55,133 bases of DNA. It comes from SG8-40 sp035528435 (GTDB lineage Bacteria; Pseudomonadota; Gammaproteobacteria; Burkholderiales; Eutrophovitaceae). Under the pieces are notes generated by a model, which was given only the letters and a program-made list of their open reading frames with translations, had not been told where the DNA came from and did no database searches. The position numbers and the translations under genes were made by a program. Within the stretch, counting starts at the first letter, position 1, and each line of letters opens with the position of its first letter. Shown piece by piece: positions 1-8,344 of this stretch. Location: positions 1-55,133 of the forward strand of contig DATKYN010000064.1 of the NCBI GenBank assembly GCA_035528435.1, given 5' to 3'.

Positions 1-72
1 GTTGGCGAACAAGGTGCCCTGAAAGTATTCGGCAGCGGCAGCAAACCCGATTTCAATCATGAACGCGTTTAG
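1..72 (+). CDS. boxC: 3' end of a gene upstream of boxB, probably benzoyl-CoA-dihydrodiol lyase (partial)
   Basis: Only the last 23 codons are inside the window, read in frame 1 and ending at TAG 70-72; the visible tail ends in ...PDFNHERV. Its 5' part lies outside the window. The assignment to boxC (the lyase that cleaves the ring dihydrodiol in aerobic benzoyl-CoA degradation) is inferred from position: in known box operons boxC lies directly upstream of boxB, and here the gap is only 54 bp on the same strand. The visible tail is too short to prove identity. Confidence 0.5.
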   Translation, partial: VGEQGALKVFGSGSKPDFNHERV

Positions 73-126
73 AGCCTGCGTTCCTTTGGCTGTAGCTGAC
101 TCGGCTGCAGCGTCACGGAGTTGATC

Positions 127-1536
127 ATGAGCATTAACTACAGCGAGAAGATTCCCAACAACGTCAACCTTGCGACCGATCGAAAGCTGCAACGGGCGCT
201 GGAACACTGGCAGCCGCGTTTTCTGGACTGGTGGCAGGAACAGGGGCCAAATGATTTTGCCGCCAATGACGTCTATCTGCGCACTGCCGTCGGTGTCGAT
301 TCGCAAGGCTGGGCCAGCTACGGCCATGTCAGGATGCCAGACTATCGCTGGGGGATTTTCCTTGCCGATACGATCCCCGAGCGCACCATTGGCTTTGGCG
401 ACCATTACGGAGAACCTGTCTGGCAACAGGTTCCGGGAGAGTTGCGCTCGCAATTTCGTCGCATCATCGTCACCCAGGGCGATACGGAACCGGCGTCGGT
501 GGAGCAGCAGCATCTGCTGGGACTAACCTGCCCCTCCCTGTATGACCTGCGCAACCTGTTCCAGGTAAACGTCGAAGAGGGACGCCATCTGTGGGCAATG
601 GTGTATCTGCTGCACGGTTATTTCGGGCGAGATGGACGCGAGGAAGCGGAGCAGTTGCTGGGCCGCCATTCCGGTGATGCCGATAACCCTCGCATACTCG
701 GCACCTTCAACGAACCGATCAGCGACTGGTTGTCGTTTTTCATGTTCACTTATTTCACCGATCGCGACGGAAAATTCCAGCTCAAGAGCCTGGCCGAGTC
801 AGGCTTCGATCCCCTGGCTCGCACCTGCCGCTTCATGCTCACCGAAGAAGCACATCACATGTTCGTCGGCGAAACCGGGGTCGGCCGTGTCATCAAGCGC
901 TCGCTGGAAGTCATGAAAGAACTGAACACCGAGGACCCGGAAAGAATTCGCGCACACGGCGCAATCGATCTCGACACCATTCAGCGTTATCTGAACTTCT
1001 GGTTCACCTCGTCGCTGGATCTGTTCGGCTCGGAGGCATCTTCGAATGCCGCATCATCGTTCGCCAGCGGAATCAAGGGCCGGCCGGATGAAACGAAGTA
1101 CGAAGATCACGTGTGCCGTGAAGCCACGTTCGATCTGGAAACACCGGATGGAAAGCACACCGTCGGTTTGCGCAACGCGATGAACGAAGTCATGCGCGAA
1201 TCGTACGTCAAGGACTGCGAGATCGGGCTGAAACGCTGGAACATGCAAATCAAGCGCGCAGGATACGAAACGGTATTACGCCTGCCAAGCAACCGCTTTC
1301 ACCGTTCAATCGGAAGCTGGGCAGGTCTCCCGGTTGATCCTGCCGGAAACCTCATCGGCCAGGAAGAATACGATCAGCGTATCGCGGATTGGCTTCCGGG
1401 CGAAGGCGATCGGACTTTTGTCCACAGCCTGATGCAGCGGGTGATCGAACCCGGGAAAATGGCCGGCTGGATCGCACCACCCGATCGCGGCATCAATAAA
1501 CTGCCGGTTGACTACGAGTATGTACGCCTGAATTAG
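127..1536 (+). CDS. boxB: Benzoyl-CoA 2,3-epoxidase, oxygenase subunit BoxB
   Basis: This is the diiron oxygenase component that epoxidises benzoyl-CoA with O2 and electrons from the reductase BoxA, the ring-activating step of the aerobic box pathway in the cytoplasm. The 469-residue product has the usual BoxB length and is recognisable along its whole length. It has an N-terminal HWQPRFLDWW segment, a central FQVNVEEGRHLWAMVYLL helix carrying E and H candidate iron ligands, and TEEAHHMFVGETG as the second ligand-rich helix. I chose ATG 127 over the in-frame TTG at 121 because CACGGAG lies about 7 nt before it. No boxA follows within the window; the next gene is on the other strand, so boxA would lie upstream or elsewhere. 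Confidence 0.95.
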   Translation: MSINYSEKIPNNVNLATDRKLQRALEHWQPRFLDWWQEQGPNDFAANDVYLRTAVGVDSQGWASYGHVRMPDYRWGIFLADTIPERTIGFGDHYGEPVWQQVPGELRSQFRRIIVTQGDTEPASVEQQHLLGLTCPSLYDLRNLFQVNVEEGRHLWAMVYLLHGYFGRDGREEAEQLLGRHSGDADNPRILGTFNEPISDWLSFFMFTYFTDRDGKFQLKSLAESGFDPLARTCRFMLTEEAHHMFVGETGVGRVIKRSLEVMKELNTEDPERIRAHGAIDLDTIQRYLNFWFTSSLDLFGSEASSNAASSFASGIKGRPDETKYEDHVCREATFDLETPDGKHTVGLRNAMNEVMRESYVKDCEIGLKRWNMQIKRAGYETVLRLPSNRFHRSIGSWAGLPVDPAGNLIGQEEYDQRIADWLPGEGDRTFVHSLMQRVIEPGKMAGWIAPPDRGINKLPVDYEYVRLN

Positions 1537-1726
1537 GGCTTGTTAGCGCCAGCTGGTTTGCGGGGGAAGTGCTCACCGCGCAGGACGCGGAGAACCCAGA
1601 GCAAAAACCTCCGGAGTTCATGTCTTACGTACGGAGTGGCACCGGTAAACCCATGAATTGGGCTACCCCCGGCGTTTACTCTTTTTCTTGCCGACTTGAA
1701 TTAGCTGTGTAAGCCATTTTTCCTCA

Positions 1727-1798
1727 GCACCCTTTGCGTACGCGTACCCCTTGGTGCGTACCCCTTTGTTGCGCACCCTTTGTTGTGTACCCCTTAAT
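1727..1798. repeat. Five degenerate tandem copies of a 14-15 bp unit
   Basis: The region 1727-1798 reads as five head-to-tail copies of a unit close to GCGTACCCCTTTGTT: 1727-1740, 1742-1755, 1756-1770, 1771-1784 and 1785-1798. Variation is mostly GCGTACCCC against GCGCACCC. It lies in the gap between the converging boxB and ABC ATPase genes, 24 bp before the ATPase stop codon. I see no ORF or hairpin that explains it. The rest of the gap (1537-1726) holds nothing I can identify. Confidence 0.7.
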
Positions 1799-1821
1799 GA
1801 GCGCCATCAGACCACCAAAAC

Positions 1822-2502
1822 CTAGTCCTGCTTAACGAGGCCCGAAGTGGTCAGCGTAAACGTCTGGTCGGCAGTCCGGGCAGCCTCGGGCGAGTGGGTT
1901 ACCAGAATACCGGCGGCCTGGTTTTGCTTTATCTGGGACTTCAGCAAGGAAAGAATCTGCCCGGCCGTTTCCGGATCGAGGTTTCCGGTCGGCTCGTCCG
2001 CCAGCACCAACGTAGGGCGATGCACCAGTGCACGGGCGATCGCAACACGCTGCAATTCTCCGCCGGACAACTCCCGGGGCATGCTGTCGGCACGCTCGCT
2101 CATCCCGATCGCGCGCAGCATTTCAGAGACACGGTCCCGCGTCGCTGCGGAATCAGTCTGTAACAGTGCCAACGGCAGCTCAACATTCTGGGCCACGGAC
2201 AGATACGGCAGAACATGGAACGCCTGGAACACGAAACCCATTCGTGCACGCCGAAGTCGCGTCAGTTCGTCATCAGTGAGCCCTGAAAGACTGGTGCCAT
2301 CGATCAACACATCACCCGCATCCGGTGCGTCGAGCCCGGCAACGATATTGAGCATGGTCGATTTGCCAACACCCGACTCGCCCATTATTGCGACGTAATC
2401 ACCGGCCGACACGTCGAGACTTAACGAACTCAGAACCGCGCGGGGATTGGGTCCGCCGAAGCGTTTCGATATGTCGCGCACGGACAGCAAAGCGGAAGTC
2501 AT
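1822..2502 (-). CDS. ABC transporter ATP-binding protein, LolD/MacB-type
   Basis: A 226-residue cytoplasmic ATPase of an ABC system. Visible motifs are Walker A GESGVGKST, a Q-loop in FVFQAFHVLP, the signature LSGGELQRVAIARAL, Walker B VLADEPTGNLD and the switch His in VTHSPE. The pattern, including PTGNLD and the LPYLSVAQNVELPL stretch, is typical of the LolD/MacB/DevA class that works with FtsX-like permeases. An upstream in-frame extension exists, but ATG 2502 fits the family start (TSALLSVRDISKRFG). No permease gene is adjacent: downstream lies the converging boxB and upstream a pirin, 46 bp away on the same strand. The transported substrate cannot be deduced. Confidence 0.88.
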   Translation of the reverse strand: MTSALLSVRDISKRFGGPNPRAVLSSLSLDVSAGDYVAIMGESGVGKSTMLNIVAGLDAPDAGDVLIDGTSLSGLTDDELTRLRRARMGFVFQAFHVLPYLSVAQNVELPLALLQTDSAATRDRVSEMLRAIGMSERADSMPRELSGGELQRVAIARALVHRPTLVLADEPTGNLDPETAGQILSLLKSQIKQNQAAGILVTHSPEAARTADQTFTLTTSGLVKQD

Positions 2503-2548
2503 GTGTCCCGGGTAGGCAGAAGTGGCTGAAAATAACGGACAGTGCGCG

Positions 2549-3247
2549 TCAAGGCAAATCAAACAACAGTATTTCCGCCTGGCGGCCGTGTTCGATAACA
2601 ACACGCGCTTCATCGCGCAGCTTGATCGCGTCACCGGATTCGATTTTCGTGTCGTTGACGTTGATGCTGCCGCCGACAACATGCAGATAGACTTTCCTGC
2701 CTACCGGCACCTCGTACTGCAACCGCTCGTCGCCGTCGACCAGCGAAGCAAACAGCAGCGCGTCCGCGTTGATGCGCATTGAGTCACCACGCCCGTCCGG
2801 CGAGGCCAGCAGACATAACTTGCCACGCTTGGCTGCTTCCGGGAAAAACGTCTGCTGATATTCCGGGTCGATCCCGATTCGATCAGGTTCAATCCAGATT
2901 TGAAGGAAGTGAACGGGTTGGTCTGCGGAGTGGTTGTACTCACTGTGCAACACACCGCTGCCGGCACTCATGCGCTGCACGTCGCCCGCCCGTATTACCG
3001 ACCCCGTACCCATTGTGTCGCGGTGTTCCAGGCTTCCGGACAACACATAGCTGATGATTTCCATGTCGTGGTGCGGATGCGCACCAAAACCGGCACCGCC
3101 CGCTACACGGTCTTCGTTGATCACACGCAGTGTCCCGAAGCCCATATGTTCGGGATCATGGTATCCGGCAAACGAAAACGAGTGGAAGCTCCTGAGCCAG
3201 CCGTGGTCAGCGTAGCCACGCTCGTTAGCGCGGCGAATTTCAAACAT
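2549..3247 (-). CDS. Pirin family protein (bicupin)
   Basis: A 232-residue bicupin of the pirin/YhaK family; members bind a divalent metal in the N-terminal cupin and some show quercetinase activity. The N-terminus MFEIRRANERG..HGWLRSFHSFSFAGY is diagnostic. The candidate metal ligands are present: His57 and His59 in GAHPHHDMEIISY and His101 and Glu103 in GVLHSEYNHS. Length is normal for the short pirins. It starts at ATG 3247 just downstream of a strong terminator of the preceding RND operon, so it probably has its own promoter and may be cotranscribed with the ABC ATPase that follows. The physiological role is unknown. Confidence 0.9.
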   Translation of the reverse strand: MFEIRRANERGYADHGWLRSFHSFSFAGYHDPEHMGFGTLRVINEDRVAGGAGFGAHPHHDMEIISYVLSGSLEHRDTMGTGSVIRAGDVQRMSAGSGVLHSEYNHSADQPVHFLQIWIEPDRIGIDPEYQQTFFPEAAKRGKLCLLASPDGRGDSMRINADALLFASLVDGDERLQYEVPVGRKVYLHVVGGSINVNDTKIESGDAIKLRDEARVVIEHGRQAEILLFDLP

Positions 3248-3274
3248 GGTGTGCTCCGCAAACCTGGTTCGCAG

Positions 3275-3301
3275 AAAAACAACGGGCGAGAGCGCCCGTT
3301 G
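3275..3301 (-). terminator. Intrinsic terminator after the HAE1 RND operon
   Basis: A perfect 9-bp stem (CAACGGGCG/CGCCCGTTG, 3280-3301) with a 4-nt loop is followed on the minus strand by TTTTT (plus-strand A-run 3275-3279). It lies 39 bp after the RND pump stop codon and before the pirin gene, in the orientation needed to end the pump transcript. Confidence 0.9.
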
Positions 3302-3339
3302 TCGCGATCTTTGTTCGAATCAGTGCCAGTGCCGCGTTT

Positions 3340-6300
3340 CTAGTGTTCCCGGCTTTGGGGCGAGGTGACCACGCCAGCGCCGGCAGCCATCTCGGCCACT
3401 TCACGCTCCTCGGGAATCATGTGCACTTTGCGCACGATCAGGGAGTAGGCAACAGGAATGATGAACAGTGTCAGTAACGTGCCGATCGACATGCCACCGA
3501 CGATGACCCAGCCAATCGCCGCGCGCGCTTCAGCGCCAGCACCAGAGGACAGCGCCAGCGGTAAGGCCCCCAGCACCGTTGCCAGAGCCGTCATCAGGAT
3601 CGGCCGCAACCGCAGCGACGAAGCTTCGATAATGGCTTCAGCGCGTTCCATACCCGTGCGGCGGAGCTGATTGGCGAACTCGACAATTAGAATACCGTTC
3701 TTGGTGATCAGGCCGATAAGCATGACGAGACCAATCCGGCTATAAATGTTGAGCGTACCCCCGGTGCCAAACTTGGCGTTTAGCCACATTGCCAGCACCG
3801 CGCCAGCAAATCCAAGCGGCACGGTCAGCATAATGACGAGCGGGCTGACAAAACTTTCAAACTGCGCTGCGAGTACAAGGTAAATAAAGACCAGCGCCAG
3901 CACCAGCGTGATCAGCATTTCGTCCCCGGTCTCGCGGAACTCGCGCGACGCGCCATTGAGATCGGTACCAACCGACTTCGGCAATTCTTCTGCGACCACC
4001 ATGTCGATGAAATCAAGCACCTCACCAAGGCTGGCATCCGGCCCGACGTTGCCGTTGATAATGGCGGCGCGGAATTTGTTGAAGTGGTTGAGTTCTTTCG
4101 GCGCGACCGTTTCTTCGAGTTTCACCAGGTTGGAAAGTTGCACCAGTTGGCCGCTGCGCGACCGAACATAAATCGAAGTCAGGTCGGTCGGCTGACGGCG
4201 CTTGTCGTCTTCCATTTGCAGAACTACGTCGTACTGCTTGCCCTCGCGTTTATATCGCGTCACATCACTGCCGCCCAGCAGCGTTTCCAGCGTGCCACCA
4301 ATGGTGGACATGGAGATACCGAGCGTGGACGCCTTGTCGCGGTCGATGTTGACGCGCAACTGCGGCTTGTTGAGCTTCAGGTCGGTATCAAGGCCGGTGA
4401 TGCCGGGATAGTCGCGCAGTCTGCCCATCACCTTGTTGACGTATTCCTGCAGCTGCTCATAACTGTTGCCGTAAATGACGTACTCGATGTCCTTCGCCAG
4501 AAAACTCTGGCCCAGCGAAAGCGGATCCTTGGCAAAAGAAATGACACCAGGAAGTCCGCCGAACAACTTTGGGGTCAATTCCTTGGTGATAGCAAGTTGA
4601 CTGCGCTCGCGCTCATCCCAGTGTTTGAGGACGGCGAAACCGATGCCGAGATTCACCGGGTTCGGACGATCCAGACCCGGGGCAACCACCTCGAACAAGG
4701 TGTCGATTTCGGGCACATCCTTGAGCACGGCCGCGACCGCGCGCATGTAGCGATCGGTGTACTGCATCGTCGAGCCTTCCGGCGCAATCGCAAACGCCAT
4801 GAACACGCCACGATCTTCAACGGGAGACAGCTCCGGTTTTAGCTGCATGAACAAAAACACCATCCCGGCGAACGCCCCGAAAAACACCAGCACGATGAGC
4901 CAGCGCAGCTTGAGCGCCCCCATCAGCAGGAATTTGTAAGCGCTGTTCATGCCCACAAAGAACCGCTCGCTGAGGTTGAACAGTTTGCCGTGGCCCTCGT
5001 GCTCCTTGAGCAATATCGAGCACATCATCGGCGTCAGTGTCAGCGCGACAAAACCACTTACCACCACCGCCGCAACAACAGTCAGGGCAAACTCCACGAA
5101 CAATTGCCCCACTCGACCGGTCATGAAAACCAGCGGCGTGAACACCGCAACCAGGGTAATGGTCATCGCCACCACCGCGAAGCCGATTTCCTTCGCGCCT
5201 TTTACAGCAGCCTGGTATCGCGTCATGCCCTGTTCGATATGGCGGTGGATATTCTCCAGCATCACGATCGCGTCATCGACGACCAGACCAACGGCAAGCA
5301 CGATCCCGAGCAAGGTCAGCACGTTGATTGAAAACCCCAGCACATACAGGAAGAAAAACGCGCCGATCAGGGAAATCGGGATCGTGACAACGGGAATGAG
5401 TGTGGCGCGGACGCTGCGCAGGAACACAAATATCACCAGAACCACCAGTGCCAGCGCTTCGAGCATCACCTTGTATACGGAATTGATGGCGGCGGAAATG
5501 AACTCCGACGTATCAACCGCGACCCGCATACTCATGCCCTCCGGTAGACCCTCTCCCAGGCGCGGCACCATGTCGCGCACTCCCTGGGCAATCGCCAGGG
5601 TATTGCCAGTCGATTGTTTCACGATGCCGAGGCCAAGCGCTTCCTGGCCGCTGACGCGAACCACCTTGCGGTTTTCGTACGGGCCCGGCGCGGCGTAGCC
5701 GACGTCGCGAATGCGAATCGGATAACCGGCGACTTCACGGATCACCATGTCGTTGAAAGCCTCGGGGCTGCGCAGATCGGTCTCGGCAAGAACGGTCAAT
5801 TCGCGCTCAGTGCTCTCGATGCGCCCCCCGGCGGAATCGAGGTTTTGCCTGCGCAAGGCGTCTTCGACGTCCTGCGATGTCAGTCCATGCGCCGCCAGCC
5901 GTTCGCGATCGAGCCATACGCGCATTGAATAGCGGCGCTCGCCGCCGATGATGACAGTGGCAACACCGGGCACCGTTTTCAGGGGGTCGGTCAGATAGCG
6001 GTCAGCATAGTCAGTCAGCTCCATCGGCGAATGACGGTCGCTCATCAGTGCGATCCACATCACCGGCCAGGCATCGGCCTCAATCTTGTTGACCACCGGG
6101 TCGTCAGCCTGTGCCGGCAGCAGCGTCTTGACGCGCGCGACCCGATCGCGCACATCGTTGGCGGCCGCTTCGACATCGCGGTCCGTCACAAAGGTCACGG
6201 TGACCTCGCTGACCTCCTCGCGGCTGCGGGATTTGATGGTATTGATTCCCTCAATACCCGACAGGGCGTCTTCGATCGGTGTCGTTATGACGCTTTCGAT

Positions 6301-6474
6301 AACCTGGGCCGTCGCGCCGGTGTACACCGTTCGCACCGAAACAATCGGCGGATCGATCTTCGGATACTCACGTACCGACAACCGGTCGAAGGAAATCACG
6401 CCCAACAGCACGATAAGCAGACTGAATACGGTGGCAAGCACCGGGCGTCTGATGGAAATCTCGGAGAGAATCAT
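3340..6474 (-). CDS. RND efflux pump permease, HAE1 type (AcrB/MexF-like)
   Basis: An inner-membrane proton/substrate antiporter of 1044 residues, the normal size for AcrB-type pumps. The N-terminus ISIRRPVLATVFSLLIVLLG is TM1. The two periplasmic porter regions follow TM1 and TM7, and TM4 carries GLVVDDAIVMLENI with the paired Asp residues of the proton relay. The late TM segment GLVMLIGLITKNGILIVEFANQLR is also typical. It has an excellent ribosome site (AAAGGAGG) before ATG 6474 and follows its adaptor by 26 bp, so the two form one operon. Substrates are probably hydrophobic organic compounds, as in the family; this is not shown by the sequence. No outer-membrane factor is in this operon, although one sits upstream in the metal-type pump operon. 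Confidence 0.93.
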   Translation of the reverse strand: MILSEISIRRPVLATVFSLLIVLLGVISFDRLSVREYPKIDPPIVSVRTVYTGATAQVIESVITTPIEDALSGIEGINTIKSRSREEVSEVTVTFVTDRDVEAAANDVRDRVARVKTLLPAQADDPVVNKIEADAWPVMWIALMSDRHSPMELTDYADRYLTDPLKTVPGVATVIIGGERRYSMRVWLDRERLAAHGLTSQDVEDALRRQNLDSAGGRIESTERELTVLAETDLRSPEAFNDMVIREVAGYPIRIRDVGYAAPGPYENRKVVRVSGQEALGLGIVKQSTGNTLAIAQGVRDMVPRLGEGLPEGMSMRVAVDTSEFISAAINSVYKVMLEALALVVLVIFVFLRSVRATLIPVVTIPISLIGAFFFLYVLGFSINVLTLLGIVLAVGLVVDDAIVMLENIHRHIEQGMTRYQAAVKGAKEIGFAVVAMTITLVAVFTPLVFMTGRVGQLFVEFALTVVAAVVVSGFVALTLTPMMCSILLKEHEGHGKLFNLSERFFVGMNSAYKFLLMGALKLRWLIVLVFFGAFAGMVFLFMQLKPELSPVEDRGVFMAFAIAPEGSTMQYTDRYMRAVAAVLKDVPEIDTLFEVVAPGLDRPNPVNLGIGFAVLKHWDERERSQLAITKELTPKLFGGLPGVISFAKDPLSLGQSFLAKDIEYVIYGNSYEQLQEYVNKVMGRLRDYPGITGLDTDLKLNKPQLRVNIDRDKASTLGISMSTIGGTLETLLGGSDVTRYKREGKQYDVVLQMEDDKRRQPTDLTSIYVRSRSGQLVQLSNLVKLEETVAPKELNHFNKFRAAIINGNVGPDASLGEVLDFIDMVVAEELPKSVGTDLNGASREFRETGDEMLITLVLALVFIYLVLAAQFESFVSPLVIMLTVPLGFAGAVLAMWLNAKFGTGGTLNIYSRIGLVMLIGLITKNGILIVEFANQLRRTGMERAEAIIEASSLRLRPILMTALATVLGALPLALSSGAGAEARAAIGWVIVGGMSIGTLLTLFIIPVAYSLIVRKVHMIPEEREVAEMAAGAGVVTSPQSREH

Positions 6475-6500
6475 TTTCTGCCTCCTTTAAGCCGGCTCTG

Positions 6501-7616
6501 TCAGCCCGGCTTGTCGTCGCCGCCTTGCGGCGCAGGGGGGGCACCCATGACCATCACCGGGGCGCCGTCACGCAACTTGATTTGTCCTTCGGTGACTACG
6601 ACCTCACCAGGAGCGAGGCCTTGATTGATTTCAACCTCACCGGGACGGCGGTTACCAAGCTGGACCTTGGTCAGCATGGCTTTGCCGTCGACAACCTTGA
6701 AAACAAAATTGTCCTTGCCCTGAGGCCAGAGCGCCTCTTCGGGAATCGTAATCGCATCCGGCCGGGTCGACATCTTCAGCGCTACACGAACGAACATACC
6801 CGGCTTGAGCTTGAAGCTATTGTTCTTCACGCGGGCACGCATCAGTGCTGTGCGCGTTTGTTCCTCAACGGCCGGCTGAATCGCGTAGACACGTCCTTCG
6901 AACTGCTCCCCGGGGAACGCATCAACGAGCAACATAACCCGTTGATTCGGCTCTACCTTCGACAGGTGAACCTCCGGGATGCGGAAGTCGACCTTGATCG
7001 AGCTCAGGTTCTCGAGAACAACGATATCCGCTCCTGCCTTGACATATGCACCGGGGCTGACCTCGCGCAATCCAACGATGCCCGGGAACGGCGCCCGGAT
7101 ATAGGTCTTGTCAACACGAACCTGCACTTCCTGCACCCGCGCCTTGAGCCGGTCAACCGCCCCTGCCTGGACGTCAAGCGCCTCCTTGGTGATGAATTTC
7201 TGCTCGTACAGCTCCTGGGCGCGGGTGTAACGCTGCTCCTCGGTCCGCAATTCCGCATTCACTGCAGCCAGTTGCGCCTTGTACTCGCTCGCGTCAATGG
7301 TCACCAACCGCTGTCCGCGCTTGACCGCCTGGCCTTCTTCAAAGTGCAGGCCCACAATTCGGCCATCAATTTCGGGACGAATGATCACGGACTCCTCCGC
7401 CAGCAGCGAACCGACCGCCGTCACTTCGTCGACCACCGGTCCAACCTTGACCTCCACGGCCTTGACCGGCAGCCCCCTCGGCTTGGCTGGCGCAGCGGCC
7501 GGTTGCACCGGTTTAGCCGCCTGATTGCCACCCTCCGGCTCGGAGCCACAGGCCGAAAGAAGCGCGGATACTGCCAACGCTCCGAAAACGAGAAAAGAGC
7601 CGCGAAATTTGAACAA
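6501..7616 (-). CDS. RND efflux periplasmic adaptor lipoprotein (MFP)
   Basis: The periplasmic membrane-fusion protein that links the HAE1 pump to an outer-membrane channel. I chose TTG 7616 because GAGG lies 7 nt upstream and the product then begins with a compact lipoprotein signal (FKFRGSFLVFGALAVSALL, then lipobox LSAC). An upstream in-frame TTG at 7649 would add 11 residues. It has the lipoyl/barrel half-motifs (AVGSLLAEESVIIRPEIDG and TYIRAPFPGIVGLREVSPGAYV), a helical hairpin between them, and the barrel segment TALMRARVKN..LKPGMFVRV. About 371 residues, normal for the family. It precedes its pump by 26 bp. Confidence 0.9.
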   Translation of the reverse strand: MFKFRGSFLVFGALAVSALLSACGSEPEGGNQAAKPVQPAAAPAKPRGLPVKAVEVKVGPVVDEVTAVGSLLAEESVIIRPEIDGRIVGLHFEEGQAVKRGQRLVTIDASEYKAQLAAVNAELRTEEQRYTRAQELYEQKFITKEALDVQAGAVDRLKARVQEVQVRVDKTYIRAPFPGIVGLREVSPGAYVKAGADIVVLENLSSIKVDFRIPEVHLSKVEPNQRVMLLVDAFPGEQFEGRVYAIQPAVEEQTRTALMRARVKNNSFKLKPGMFVRVALKMSTRPDAITIPEEALWPQGKDNFVFKVVDGKAMLTKVQLGNRRPGEVEINQGLAPGEVVVTEGQIKLRDGAPVMVMGAPPAPQGGDDKPG

Positions 7617-7856
7617 GGGGATACCTCTTGCAAGCTTTTCCGGGCGCAAAAAAAGTCGGCCCGCTGAACAAAACGGCCAGCTCGGCGACCGGCACCGGCT
7701 GGCTTTGTGATTTTCTATTCCGCTATTTCTATTTACTGCCTTAAACCAACACTGCCGTTTCTGACCGACGAGTCAGTTATTTCAAGCAAATGATAAACGA
7801 CTTTTAAAAGACCGGCTATGAAAATCTGCCCGCCGGGCGCGCGATGCGGCAACGCG

Positions 7857-8234
7857 TCAGGTGTCGGATTGCTCTGCCTCAGCCGATGCGATTTCATCAC
7901 GCACCTGCGTCATATCCACAGCGAGCATCCGGTCCAGGAGCGATTCGAGCGACTGCGCCGGCACCGCACCTGGTTTCGAGTACAGGATGACTTTTTCGCG
8001 CACGACCATCAGGGTCGGGATCGAGCGGATATCAAAATGCCCTGCCAGCTCCATTTGTTCCTCGGTATTTACCTTTGCAAACAGGATGTTCGGATATTTT
8101 TCCGATGCTGATTCGAAAACCGGGGCGAACGTTTTACACGGCCCGCACCAGGTTGCCCAGAAATCGACCACGACCATGTCGTTGTTGGTGATCACTTCTT
8201 CGAAATTGTCTTTGGTTACTTCTACGGTGGCCAT
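7857..8234 (-). CDS. Thioredoxin family protein
   Basis: A 125-residue cytoplasmic thioredoxin fold with the canonical active site WCGPC (Cys30, Cys33), the preceding VVVDFWATW strand and the cis-proline loop RSIPTLMV. It lacks a signal peptide, so it should act as a cytoplasmic disulfide reductase. A roughly 20-residue acidic tail (RDEIASAEAEQSDT) follows the fold and is unusual for TrxA. It lies between the two RND operons on the same strand, 110 bp after the metal-type pump and 240 bp before the next adaptor start. The gap 7617-7856 includes a short GC hairpin near 7828-7840 that could be a weak terminator. It is probably not the main TrxA. Confidence 0.88.
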   Translation of the reverse strand: MATVEVTKDNFEEVITNNDMVVVDFWATWCGPCKTFAPVFESASEKYPNILFAKVNTEEQMELAGHFDIRSIPTLMVVREKVILYSKPGAVPAQSLESLLDRMLAVDMTQVRDEIASAEAEQSDT

Positions 8235-8344
8235 TGCGGGCTCCAGAAAGGTTGGTGTGACTCAAAGTCGACGCGAATAGGTGTCAGATACGCATTTCAC
8301 AGGGTGATTGGACGCATCCGCGGACCTGCGGGGACAAGAGTGTA

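Noticed and set aside
2503..2682. A 60-residue N-terminal extension of the ABC ATPase
   Set aside because: It overlaps the pirin gene and has no place in the ATPase fold.
6525..7667. A 380-codon open frame antisense to the HAE1 adaptor
   Set aside because: It mirrors the adaptor codons, is rich in Arg/His/Gln/Leu as antisense frames of GC-rich genes are, and resembles no family.
7828..7840. A GC hairpin as a firm terminator after the thioredoxin gene
   Set aside because: The stem is only four base pairs with a three-base loop and the T-run is interrupted, so I mention it but do not call it.
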